Of a stretch of DNA of 64,000 nucleotides, positions 45,920 to 57,425 are shown piece after piece. The position numbers were made by a program, and so were the translations under genes. Every line of letters starts with the position of its first letter. Position 1 is the stretch's first letter. The DNA is from Archegozetes longisetosus. Lineage: Eukaryota; Arthropoda; Arachnida; Sarcoptiformes; Trhypochthoniidae. The notes below the pieces were generated by a model. That model saw only the letters and a program-made list of their open reading frames with translations. It was not told where the DNA came from and searched no databases. The stretch lies in contig JAEMBT020000009.1 of the NCBI GenBank assembly GCA_018873245.2, positions 12,559,112 to 12,623,111 on the forward strand, in the 5' to 3' direction.

Positions 45920-47486
45920 ATTTTTGTTAAATCATTAATCTTTCGATTATAGAATAACTCATTTTTATCATTAGACAAGAGCTGAAACTCTAATATTTCT
46001 AATAATTTTGTGCTATATTAATATAAATAAATTATAATCTTATTTGAGAAGATACCAAGACATAATATTTTTAAATCAATAAATTTCTATTTGTTACTTT
46101 CTGTCTTACTTCTCACTTGATTCCTTCAAATGTGTTTTATTAGAGCACTGAGACTTTAATTTTAAAATTTAAATTCGATATCAAAGTAAATTAAATAACA
46201 AAAGATATCTTGCCATAACGATTAAATTAATTACAAACTATTCTTACAGTATCTAATTCTAGTTAAACTAAATTATAATCATTAAGAAGATATGAAGAGA
46301 AGTTATAAGACTTGATCCAAACATTTAGGATTGAGTATGCTAAGTATGATCAAGCTAAGTATGTAGCTCGCATAAATTAGTTTCGAATCACTGAGGACAA
46401 ATCGGGCAGAGAAAACATTGTAATTATAAGATTGACAACAAAATGAGTTAGTATTCAAGTACTTATTTAGAATAGATGTGATTGTTGCTTGTAGAAATAT
46501 AATTAATATTTAATAGTCAATTAATAATAGATCTAAACAAGTTGATAATAATTATTTGTTGATATTACTCACGCACAAAATATCTCTCATCTATTATTAA
46601 GTCTAATTGAGCTAAGAACAGACAACAAATGTGTCAGAAACTAATTAAGAAAAGAATAAATGTTCGTTCTATACTTATCTTAATTAGCATGTCATCTTAG
46701 ATACACATGAATTATTTGGGATCATCAAACTTGCTATTCATATCTAGCGCTACACGCACCATTCCTTCTTTCTTAAATTAATCCTTATAGTAGTTTTGGA
46801 CTTGGACCTTTTAGGTTGGTTAGGTTAGTTTGGTTGGACAGCGCGCGTAGTGTCCAAGTCATAGAAGGAAAGCTTGAGTTGTCCATATAATCCCTGTATC
46901 TCTAATACTTGGTTTAAGTCAAAGAAACTATATAATAGTCAATCAAAGTGAATTCCATGGAATGTCAAATTGAGAAAGTATGGAATCGGAGTGCAAGTGC
47001 AATTTTTAAGTTTCATAAATTTCTTCTAATTTCACGTGGTATATAATTCGAATCTCTTTAGAGATAGAGAACAATCTTGAGTGTGGTCAAAAAAGTTTCA
47101 GTGAAGTTCAGAATTACATATTTTCCAATAGAGTTGCTAAAAATAATGTAATTTAGTGTGATTTCTATTAAACTGTCATAAAAACGCATAATTAAATAAA
47201 ATGATCCCCTATAATGCTATATAACCGATCGAAAATGCAATACAATGCTATGCAATGTAATATGATCGAATCTAATGCAATCTAATCCAGTCAACGCAAT
47301 CCAATGAATGCATTGAAACAGGACTACAATTCTATTATTGACCTAGGAATCCAAATTGCATACAACGTCAAAATGTTCAGATTGTTCAGATGGAATTGAA
47401 CTTTTCCAAGTTACCATTGAGCAAATAAAGTTTTGATTAAAATGCAATCAGTGCTGCCGTCCATTGAGCTGACATTTACTGAGTCA
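45920..47486. other. Intergenic region between chitin deacetylase and ARPC2
   Basis: No gene. An inverted pair GGACTTGGAC / GTCCAAGTC lies near 46778-46860 around TAGGTTGGTTAGGTTAG. A degenerate short repeat of AATGCAAT/AATCTAAT type spans about 47205-47315. Confidence 0.45.
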
Positions 47487-47494
47487 TATAAAAG
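47487..47494 (+). promoter_or_regulatory. TATA box of ARPC2
   Basis: TATAAAAG lies 66-73 bp upstream of the ARPC2 ATG at 47560, with an initiator-like CATCAG about 25 bp downstream. This placement predicts a 5' UTR of about 45 nt. It excludes the earlier ATG at 47441, which lies upstream of the TATA box. Confidence 0.6.
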
Positions 47495-47559
47495 GGCGGA
47501 CACAGTTTACACATCAGATCCTATCCTATCCTCACCGGTAGTGAAACAATCACCAAATA

Positions 47560-48629
47560 ATGATTCTTCTGGAGATCAACAATCGCGTAGTGGAGGACAT
47601 TCTTCGAGTGAAGATTCAAGAAATCGAGTGAGTATAAAACGAGTGAACAATAGATTGAAAACTAATAAATAAACAAAAATACAGATCAAACAATAAATTG
47701 GAATCAGTAGATGTAGTGGTGGCAGATTTTGATGGAGTATTATATCATATATCAAATACAAATGGAGATAAGGCTAAAATACGTATAAGTATATCATTGA
47801 AGTTTTATAAAGAACTTCAAAGTCATGGAGCTGATGATTTGCTTAAACGTGAATATGGTCAATTACTTATGCCAACACCTGAAGATGGCTATAATGTTTC
47901 TCTTGTTTATGATCTTAAAAATCTACCTGATAATCATGAACAGCTCATACAAAAAGCTGGACTTCTAAAGAGAAATTGTTTTGCTTCAGTATTTGAGAAA
48001 TATTTTGAGTTTCAAGAGAAGGGACTGGAGGGACATAAACGTGCTGTTATTCATTATAGAGATGAAGAAACTATGTATGTTGAAGCTAAACCAGATCGAG
48101 TTACTGTTGTCTTCAGTACTATCTTTAAAGATGAAGACGATATTGTTATTGGCAAAGTTTTTATGCAGGAGTTTAAGGAAGGTCGTAAGGCATCACACAC
48201 TGCACCACAAGTCTTATTCTCCCATAGAGAACCACCGATGGAGTTGCAAAACACCGATGCAAGAGTTGGTGATAATATTGGTTATATTACCTTCGTTCTC
48301 TTCCCTAGACACACTAATAAACAATCTAGAGATAACACCATCAATCTCATTCATACCTTTCGTGACTATTTGCATTATCACATTAAATGCTCTAAGGCTT
48401 ATATTCACTCTAGGATGAGGGCTAAGACTTCTGATTTCTTGAAAATTCTCAATAGAGCTAGACCCGAAAAAGTGTCCACTGAAAAGAGAACTATTACGTA
48501 AGACTTGTTTTTGATTTCTTAATTTAATTTTGATTCCTAATTTTTCCCCATTTCCTAATTGGCTGCGATTTCCTTACATTTACTAATATTTTCTCTCTAT
48601 TTAGGGGTAAAATCATGAATGTTCGTTAA
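47560..48629 (+). CDS. ARPC2: Arp2/3 complex subunit 2 (p34-Arc)
   Basis: Exons 47560-47627, 47685-48497 and 48605-48629 give 301 aa against the usual ~300. The start [14 protein letters not shown], the core [18 protein letters not shown] and [60 protein letters not shown] and [19 protein letters not shown] are strongly conserved p34 blocks. ARPC2 pairs with ARPC4 as the clamp that anchors Arp2/3 on the mother actin filament. Exon 1 is read in a different frame from a longer ORF (47441-47672); the family match and donor GTGAGT fix the correct frame. The last exon supplies only GKIMNVR. Confidence 0.96.
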
Positions 48630-49345
48630 CTGATGTTTTTCAAGATTTGCCAATTTGTTGAACAATTTTGAATACATAACTGAAAAGTGAGCGCTTGAGC
48701 TGTAGAGAAAGTCTCAAGAAATATATTTTGTTAATTAAATTGAATTTTGATTTCATACTAATTGATGATTATATTACAGAATAAGTAATAAATTTGTTTT
48801 AATCTAAATAGTTCTATTATTTTTTACTAAATTTTGATTAATTAACTTTTTGAACTTTTTGAACATTTCAATTATTTATTCAATTTATTTATATTGTAAT
48901 GATTCTGACAGATGTATTAAACTTATTCCTTAAAATGGTTTAATAAAGCCAATTCCCTATCGTAAAACAATACAAATGTTTGGTGACTACAGAAAAATAT
49001 ATAATTTTCTATTGAAAAGGTAGAGCAGTAAGTCGATATAACGAACATAGATATAGCCAAGTATCATAACTAAACCAACTGTGACAGTCAGGACAGAAAG
49101 GGTAAAGTTAATATAAAAAAGTGTCAATGTAATTCAGTATGATTGTTAAGAGGTATGCTGAGAAATAGGTTGAGCAGAATTACATAGAAGTCTAGCCGTA
49201 TAGTAGACGAGGTAGCTGACAAGTAGCTGAGAAGTAGCTACAGCCAAATACGAAGTATATCATATCATAACTACATATGAGGAATACAATAGCAAGAATT
49301 GAAGTTACAAATATAAAAGAAATAATAAAAAAGGAAAAAATAGCG

Positions 49346-49386
49346 ACTGAGGCATCGCTGAGCAAGGCGATGAGTGCCCCTCAGTC
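49346..49386 (+). other. GC-richer hairpin in intergenic DNA
   Basis: ACTGAGG-CATCGC...GCGATG...CCTCAGT can form an imperfect stem with an eight-base loop. It is followed by CGTCCTCGTCCAGGGGAG. It stands out from the AT-rich surroundings. It may be a structured RNA or an old element end; nothing decides this here. Confidence 0.35.
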
Positions 49387-50638
49387 ATATATGTGTTACT
49401 CCGTCCTCGTCCAGGGGAGTGCTAACCTTCTCTCCTTTCATATAACACGACAAGTGAGTTAGATCACTGCTATATATACTCCAATGTTATCTTTAGTTTT
49501 CTATTACAGTTTCTAATATACTTATAGTGCAATATCTTATTTGTTAGTATCTATTTTCTCAAACGATCTATGCCAACTCAAGTATGTCAATTTTGTTCAA
49601 CAAATCATCTGTGGTAAAATATTTCAACTATTCATTTACTATAATTCCAACTATTAATTAGTAGTCAATACAAGTTATTCACTAGTCCAAGCATAAATAA
49701 CGTCTCCTAAAGAAAGCAAAAATTTAGAGAATCTAATCCTAAAAATGTATTATACGTAATTATAAAGTACTAACAGGTCCAATAGTTAAATACAAAGAAG
49801 TACTAAAGCATTCTTTGATAGACAATCAAACGAAGTATTTCTTAACAGTAATGGCATGCTTTAGGCGTCTCTGCTTTATCAGTATGTCATCTAATTTATT
49901 GTCTTCAAATGCAATCTTAACACTTCATACTTGGCTTACAACAAATATTAGCTTTCATTCAAAAGTTCACTTTGAAATGAGTTATGCCTTATCTAAAATC
50001 AAGTTAAGACATAAATGAAAGAAAACATTTGTAAGCTTTAGAGCTATAAAAAACTGTTTTATTGGATGTATAAAAAATGTTACACATTGTTTAATTAGTC
50101 TAATTTTACTAACAATGCATTTATGTACAAAACACTTGCCACCATATTTGGTATTATTCTTAATATCTATTAGGTTGTCAATTAGGTTATCAATTCGGTT
50201 ATCTGTTAGCTTATCATTTGGCTTAGCTATGCATTACTGTATTAGACTAACTTCTCAACGCTTTCATGTTTATGACAATTTTCTTATCAATAATTATATC
50301 TAATATAGTGACAAGTGTTTTGCCCACAAATCCCTTGGTTACAAAGTCTATAAAATTATTTGTCAGAAAGTTTTCCTTTGAAAGATTTAGGAATAATAGA
50401 AAAATCAAATACAAAAGTTTGGTTAATATCAATTAATTTTGACAGATTTAGTGCATTTAGTAGATATGCAAATGTTTACAATTAATACTATTTTGTGCAA
50501 GTATTAGAGTGAACAATCATTTAATACAATAGCTGTATCTAATTTTCACATTAATCATTAGAGCATTGATTTTATATATGATAAATATTTCACCGGTTCA
50601 ACGTTGAGACTGTAACTTAATATTTTTAGCTATTTATA

Positions 50639-50763
50639 CAGTAATATCTCGATATAGTGAACCGCTAGCAACGACAATTCACATCCAATATGAGATTTCA
50701 CTATAAATAGGTTCAATAATATGTATTGACATAAGCGCGTTCACTATATCGAGCTATTATAGT
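50639..50763. repeat. Short pogo-like MITE (125 bp)
   Basis: CAGTAATATCTCGATATAGT at 50639 is mirrored by ACTATATCGAGCTATTATAG ending near 50762, with TA before the left end. Ends of the CAGTAnAnCTCGATATA type are typical of pogo/Tigger-related elements. No coding sequence. Confidence 0.7.
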
Positions 50764-51323
50764 GAGGGTTTTTAAATATTCAGCTCAAAACCGAATTTCT
50801 ACACTTTATTTATAAATTTGACTCTAACTTAAACTAAATTTAGCATCATCAGATTGAGTTATTTATTCAGAACCTGCTGCTTAGAGAACTTCTTATGCAA
50901 TTACAGAATTATCTAACCCTGACAAATGACAGAGATTCTTAACTTCAGAATTATTCTAGAAAATAGTTAAAATAACAGGTGAATATTACGATCTAAATAA
51001 ATAAATATAAGTCAATGCTCCATCAATGATTGACGAACATATTTAAAACAATTATCTATAAAATTGATATATGAATTTCATATAAGATCAAAATATGAAT
51101 TTCATATCAAATCAATATATGATTTCATATCAAACTCTTGTGAGATATAGTAAGAAAGTATACAAAAGTATTATCAAATTAATATATTATATCGAATTCA
51201 ATAAAATTTCAAATATCTCAAATTAAGTTTCAATAGTTATCTAATAAATGGCTAAAGACTTGTTTGGTTGGGAATAATGTGGTGTATTTTGATGAGTTAT
51301 TTGACACTTGAATATAATATATT

Positions 51324-51801
51324 CTATGATTTTGTAGTGAGAAAGAGACCGAGAGTCAGTACTCCAAGAGCACCGGCGGCACCACATATGATGTCTTTCA
51401 GCCCGAATCTCCAGTGCCCATTGCCTTCTGGCTGTCCTATGGTGTCTCTAGCGAACTCAATCACGCCTTCCTATTAGAACATAATTAAGAAATAATCACA
51501 AGACAATTAACAGATAATTAAAAGATAGCTAAGAGATAATTCAAATTTAGATCAAGTCAGGTATGGATTGATGTAAAATCAGTTATGGCTTAATGTCAAG
51601 TCAACTATGGTTTGAAATGAAGTCAGGTATGGCTTAATATGAAGTCAGTAATAGATTAATATAAAGTCATTTATGGTTTAATACAAAGTCAGTTCGGATT
51701 GGATCAGACTATGTGAAAGCAGTGGAACTCGCAAAAAAGAAAGAAAGAAGTCTCTAAAGAAGTTGAGAACTTGCAGATGAGAACAGAGCGCACACACACA
51801 T

Positions 51802-51847
<46 letters not shown>

Positions 51848-54004
51848 ATTCCATTGAGTTCCTGTTTCCCACACGACCTACAATGGAATGTGACCCTAAG
51901 GTTGAACCGTCTCGTCCCCCATCAAGTTTTTTAAAGCTTTCCCTTATATATATATAACCATTCAGTTTAATACGTCTGAAAAATTCTTATTTATTTTTAA
52001 AATCTAATTCTATGTTCAATTTTTACTTTATTCTTGATATACACATTGATTAACTAAAATGTTGTAATCAAAAATAAATTATTTCTCAGCACACAGAGTG
52101 AATGACTTTAAATTGTTATATAAGCTGAAACGTTTAGTGCTTTCGACACCTCAATGTTTTGTGTTGAATTGAAAACTTAAAAGATTAGCTATAACTGGCA
52201 ATTTTCTATTAAATTGATTCAATTCATGCATTATTTAGCCAAAAGCGTAATGATTATCAAAGCCATAGTTTTGCGACACTTTCCAATTGAACAACAAGTG
52301 CACAAAAACATGACAATTAAAATGAGTTATATAAAAACAAAGTACTAAAAGGAAGTATTTGAGCGACATTTATGACACTTTAAATAATACGAAAGCTTTA
52401 CGACTAGTATTAAAGCCAACAAACTATAGAAGACTTGAGAACAAACGGAATTATGCTAGAGTGAACACAAATCAAGTGCTGTTACTAATGGATGAGATAC
52501 AGCGATACAGTGGATCAGATGCAACCATACACTGCCTCAGATGCAGCGATACATCGCTTCAGATGCAGCCACACATTGCCTCAGATGCAGCCATACATTG
52601 CCTCAGGCAATTATTATGTTACAAATGAGACTAAATTGAGGACGAGGTCCATTCTCAATATGACACTCAAACCTAGTCTTGTTAGTGATAATGGTTCTAG
52701 CCAATCAATTTAAGACTTTTTTCATCTGCTCTTCTTTACATCTGCTCTATTCATCTACTCTTCTAATAACAAATGTTTTGTCTTAATATTGAAGTTTATA
52801 ATGAATTGGAGAGAGAGAGAGAACAAAAGCAGATAAAAATTGAAATATTGCATGACTTATGCAAATAGTATATGAATGTAAATAAATATTTTTATGGCTC
52901 TTGACAACAGCATTCTCAACGAATCAAATAAACCACTTTTTGCCAGTAATAATAAACAGAGTTTACCAAAAATAACAATAAATATGAGCCCAATTCTATC
53001 ATTCTTAGAACCAATTCAAGAGTCAAACTCTAACCATTGAACCTAACCAAAAATTGACATAAAATACAAATTCACAGAACTCTTAATGTTTGCCGCTAAG
53101 TATCAGTTTACAAAGACTTTAAAATCTGAATTTCTCACATAACCTCTGTCGTTCACGTCCATAAGACTTCTTAACTATGCCTTTTGCAAATATTTATTAG
53201 AATTCCATCAAAAGCTAAGGCTTGATCAAAGATCATAACAAGAGTCTAATGGAATCGATGGTTATATTAGATCCAATCAATCATTGGGACTAAGAGTTAA
53301 GACTCGACCAAAGATTATGATAAGAAAGAGTTTAGTGGAATGGATGGTAAAAATAGATCTAATGAATGATAATAAAATTATTGTGGTCATACCCATCCTC
53401 CATTATCATTAATCCAACGCAGAAGATTTTGTGACACAAAGAGTGCCAACCAATGAGACACTTCATTAACACAATCAGGGAATCCTTTTTGAACGCTATA
53501 ATACGCAAATTCAGAGCCGAAGACCAGATAAGTGACAATATGAGACCATTTGATGCCTTCAATGAAGAGCTCATTAGAGACACTATTAAAAGTGGCAAAA
53601 GCTGTTGATGGAATCACTTCAAGTCGTTCACACATTTGTGCAAAATCTTCTTCATATAAGTCACAATAGGTCCGACCCAATGATCTCAATGCTTCACCAA
53701 TTTTAGTCCTTTGTGTTGAATCTATTTGTCCACTGGTCGAACCTATTTGTCCATTGGCCGAACCTATTTGTCCGTTGACCGAACTTATTTGTCCGTTGGC
53801 TGAACCTATTTGCCCATTGGCCACATCTATTTGTCCATTGGTTTGATGATTATTTACACTGTTTGGCGTCCAGTTGTAACCCTTCAGAGCCAACTGAGCA
53901 CACAAAAAGTCATTTATTATCATCTGTACTGATGAGTCTATATGTTGTCCATTTGTTGACCCGTTCGAACGATTAGTTGCCATTCTTTTCAATTCTTCAA
54001 TCAT
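51324..54004 (-). CDS. Bcl-2 family apoptosis regulator with C-terminal membrane anchor
   Basis: Exon 1 is 54004-53393 and exon 2 is 51470-51324 (252 aa; 1.9-kb intron, phase 0). A BH4-like helix (MIINDFLCAQLALKGYNW) lies at residues 28-45. A repeat linker (six NGQI-type units, ~57-95) follows, then BH3 (ALRSLGRTYCDLYEEDF, 105-121), BH1 (NELFIEGIKWSHIVTYLVFG, 144-163) and BH2 (WLALFVSQNLLRWINDNGGW, to 204). Exon 2 continues EGVIEFARDTIGQPEGN and ends in a hydrophobic tail anchor (IICGAAGALGVLTLGLFL). Such proteins control mitochondrial outer-membrane permeability. The BH3 Gly-Asp is Gly-Arg here, and the BH1 NWGR core is KWSH. Pro- or anti-death role is open. Confidence 0.88.
51555..51695 (+). 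repeat. ~26-bp tandem repeat in the Bcl-2 intron
   Basis: Five or six imperfect units of AAGTCAGGTATGGCTTAATA run in tandem, varying by substitution. Located in the long intron of the Bcl-2 gene. Confidence 0.7.
51790..51847 (+). repeat. (CA)n-(TA)n compound microsatellite
   Basis: A CACACA tract interrupted by TACA, followed by about 14 TA units and a short CACATAC. Located in the Bcl-2 intron. Likely length-polymorphic. Confidence 0.95.
52516..52606 (+). repeat. 24-bp minisatellite
   Basis: About four units of CAGATGCAGCCATACATTGC plus CTCA, with few mismatches. A 73-89 aa ORF over it (52359-52628) is a by-product of the 24-bp (8-codon) periodicity. Confidence 0.88.
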
Positions 54005-55012
54005 TTAATTAATCTTTTATTGACCATTCAATTAATTATTTCATTTATATCACTTTATATTTCTTTCAATCACAACTTTCATCACTTCTTCATCACTAGT
54101 CATATGATATTGAGATTAGATTTTGACAAAAATCAATAATAGATACAAATCAATAGTAATATCAAATATTAAAAGATTTCACAGTTTTATAAATAACTTA
54201 ATTAATGAGGAGATAACTCGATGGTTCAAATGGTGTATCAAATAGTTTAGATCTAATGACTTATCAAACGATTACTGAATTACTGAAAGGCCTGTTTTGT
54301 GAGTTCGAAGAAATATTTTACACACTCTTCCAGCAATAATAGAGACTGTATTCAAAATGAAGCACATTTTTTCTCAGTTCTAACATCAATTACGTTCACC
54401 ATTTCTTCTAACATCTTATAGAAATCTAGGCTGAAGTACAGTTAGATTAAACGTCAAGTCTAGAAATGTGTCAACGTAATTAATGACAGATTGAGTTGAT
54501 TCTGTATTATTGGAATAACACAGAGCTCGCTATTTGCTAGTTGTTCAACTATTTGTTACCTCCCTTTTCAGCGAAGCATTCTTTTCATGTACGTCACTGA
54601 CTGCTAGAATACGCAACTAAGTAAATACTAGTTTTCATTCAAAACTTGACTTTCCATTAATACTAAGCGTCATCTTACGTTCACTTAATATATCTTTTAT
54701 TGTGAAAGACTTTGAATGAAAACTTTAGTCTTAAACTTATCTATCATTTGAGAAGATTGCAATAGAAATATGTTTATTCAATCTATGAAACGCTCGAAAC
54801 TTTAGAAAATTATCAAAGTATTGATGAAAAAGAAATTCAAATCGCAAAAGTATGGCCTAATGATTATCAAGTCAAAATGTAATAGAAAGTCACATATGAA
54901 ATACAAATGTATATAAATTAATATTAAACAAAACAACATTTTATACAAAACAAACCAAATATCAATAATCATAACAGAAAGTAACCATTTAGTCAAGTAA
55001 TAATTTCAAGTT
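54005..55012. other. Spacer between the F-box gene and the Bcl-2 gene
   Basis: Upstream region of the Bcl-2 gene and downstream region of the F-box gene. AT-rich; no gene or strong repeat seen. Confidence 0.4.
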
Positions 55013-56556
55013 TTAACTGATAAAAATGCCATTATATTCCTCATCATCATAATCCTCATAATCATCATAATAATCGAGATCGTCATCATCGCCATAAAAA
55101 TCGTCAATATCATAGGCGAGATAGTCGTCATCAGGCCCACTATTATATCCATATTCACCCCATCCATGATCACAATCATATATGCAATCTTCAAACTTAT
55201 ATAACAATTCCATATTAGGTGGTAGCTCTCGTTCCAACTTCTGCCCAACCATCGTGTCCACCACATCAAGAGTAAACTTCTCATTTGGGTTAGCCTTTGC
55301 CTTCTCAATGAATGCCTCAACGACTCCAATAGTAATATGAGAGCAATTATGCAGATTCAAAGATCTGAGAAGAGGACAAGAAGTAATAACAATATCGATG
55401 GCATCGCCAATATTAAGACAATTCATCAAATCTAAATGTGTGAGAGTTTTGATTTGTGCAATAGCATACATTCCAGCATTAGTTAGAGAGTTAGCTCGTC
55501 GAATCACCAACTTCTCTAATGCTCCACAATTCTCTCGCAACTCTCCCAGAGATGAGTTGACTATTGCTATGTTGTTCACTGGTGACAACATCACTTCCAT
55601 CTCCAACAGATTCGTCTTCTTTAAAGATGTGACCAGTTGTCGGAACTGATCACTTTCAAACTTGGATGTGTCGGTCACATCAATTTTGAGACTAATCAAT
55701 GTTTTTAAATTACTGAATTGACTAAAGTCACAATTAGCACAATACAAACTTAGTCTCAGATGACTTAGTTGTTTCATTGATGAACAAATGGTTGATAGAA
55801 CTTTGGCGTCTTTTATATCTATTGATAGTTTGGTAATATTTCTACCATTACCTTCACAAAGATCTTTATCACAATATAATCGGTGACCTCACTCTCTATT
55901 AGATCTAATTGTTTCACCTTTGGACCTAATCTTTTGAAATCAGGTCTCGAAATCTTATCATTCTTAGAGATATTAATACATTCAATATTTGGTGAATCAA
56001 TAATACTATTGAGTGCAGCTTCAGTGATATTTTGAGAAACTATCTTCTTCAGTTGTTTGAAGTAATTAGCAGCCAATATAAAGTGTTCATCAATTTCTAG
56101 ACGAACACCAAAATCTATAGATTGTAATTGTCGGCAATTATTAGCGATTGTCAGAAGTACATTATGGTCGGAGTCTTCATCTCCTGAATGCATCTCAGAT
56201 TGAAACAAATGCATTCCACTCAACACAATATGTCTAACATTACAACATTTTCTTATTATCAAACATAATGCTAATTCCGATATTTCTGCTCTTTTGCCCA
56301 AAACTGTCCACGGATTGAGAACTGATTCTGATTTAAATGACTTATCTATAACAGATTGCCATTTGCGACAAACTCTCGACAAACTAATTCTATCAATTAC
56401 TGTGAAGTAAGACAGTATCTTTATTAATTCATATTCACCCAAATTACTCATTTCACATTTGGACGACTCTATTAACTCTTCACTCTTCGATGACTCTATC
56501 GCCTCTTCATTCTTCTCATTCTCTTGGTAGCTGAATGTGTCCATATTCATGTCCAT
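55013..56556 (-). CDS. F-box / leucine-rich-repeat protein, one apparent frameshift
   Basis: The start MDMNMDTFSYQENEKNEEAI is followed by an F-box at about residues 39-80 (LGEYELIKILSYFTVIDRIS, LSRVCRKWQSVID), then LRR-type repeats (LQSIDFGVRL, IECINISKND, VKQLDLIESE). Near 55845-55880 the frame ends shortly after VTDYIVIK. The next frame carries DKDLCEGNGRNITKLSIDIK and continues with further LRRs (LTHLDLMNCLNIGDA, LRSLNLHNCSHIT). The C-terminus is Asp/Tyr-rich and acidic. F-box/LRR proteins are substrate receptors of SCF ubiquitin ligases. No sensible intron joins the frames, so a one-base indel (real or sequencing) is likely. The rest of the frame is open, arguing against an old pseudogene. 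Confidence 0.82.
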
Positions 56557-56759
56557 AAAATGAAATTACCATTTAATATAAACGTTTTATTAATCAAAAA
56601 ATGTGCTCAAATATTTATAACGTGATGTATTGAGTGAAATAAACTTTAGTCACAATAGCGCCAATTTTTAGAGACAGAGTAGAGTTCAATACGGACTCAA
56701 ATAAACTAGAATAACAGCTATAGTCTCCTCAACTTCTATCAAAACTTAATAGTCTTTGA

Positions 56760-56965
56760 TAGCAACAGGTAAAGGTCGTTACTATGTCAACTGCCTAGTC
56801 ATGCGAATCAATTTGCTACCAAGTTTAATTTTAGATATTTTTTATTACTATATCAGATATTCTATAAGTTTGTTAACGTCTCGACATGTTATGGTCTGAT
56901 GAAAAGTATGTCATCACAATCCGTCACTTTTGGTTGCGATCGGCGATTGCTAAGTTTGTGAGGGT
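56760..56965 (+). repeat. Dispersed ~200-bp repeat M, copy 1
   Basis: It matches 62828-63022 in the same orientation. Shared blocks include CTATGTCAACTGC, ATGCGAATCAAT, ATATTCTATAAGTTT, TATGTCATCAC-like sequence and GGCGATTGCTAAGTTT-like sequence. Identity looks to be about 75-80%. No ORF. Confidence 0.7.
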
Positions 56966-57425
56966 ATGCCATCTAAGTTAAAAGCTTCATACAACTAGAT
57001 TGAAAAGACTGAAATGATATCGTAATTTTGGATCTGATTTCAGTATAAGTTGGACACATACTGGCTAACAATTACTATCACTTATCACTTTCTACAACTC
57101 ATATCAAGACTAATCTTATAGTTTAGACAAACTTTTATTTTGCAATGACTAATACAATCATAATATGAATAATTTGTGGAAAAATACAACTTTAGTTTTA
57201 AATTATATAATTATTATTTCAATAATGTATACTTATGTTTTAACTGATTATAATTAATGTAATAAACGCTAAACATGACAAATGTTGAATATGACAAATG
57301 CTGAATATGACAAATGTGTGTAATTAATACCTATCATCATATTTAGGGTCAACATGAAAATTATAATTATTGATTCATTATTTTCAAATCAATATAGTTG
57401 GTCTTGATTCGTATGAATGTAATAA

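Larger units (their letters stand above)
48630..51323. other. Long intergenic region between ARPC2 and the Bcl-2 gene
   Basis: No gene recognised in about 2.7 kb. It contains a GC-richer hairpin near 49346-49386 and a short pogo-like MITE at 50639-50763. A run of ATATGAATTTCATAT-type repeats spans 51065-51130. ORFs of about 60-67 aa have no domain. Confidence 0.45.

Noticed and set aside
47441..47672. ORF (about 77-79 aa) starting upstream of ARPC2
   Set aside because: It overlaps ARPC2 exon 1 in another frame, its ATG lies upstream of the TATA box at 47487, and the ARPC2 frame matches a conserved family.
52359..52713. Two overlapping ORFs of 73-89 aa
   Set aside because: They are produced by a 24-bp minisatellite, whose unit length is a multiple of three.
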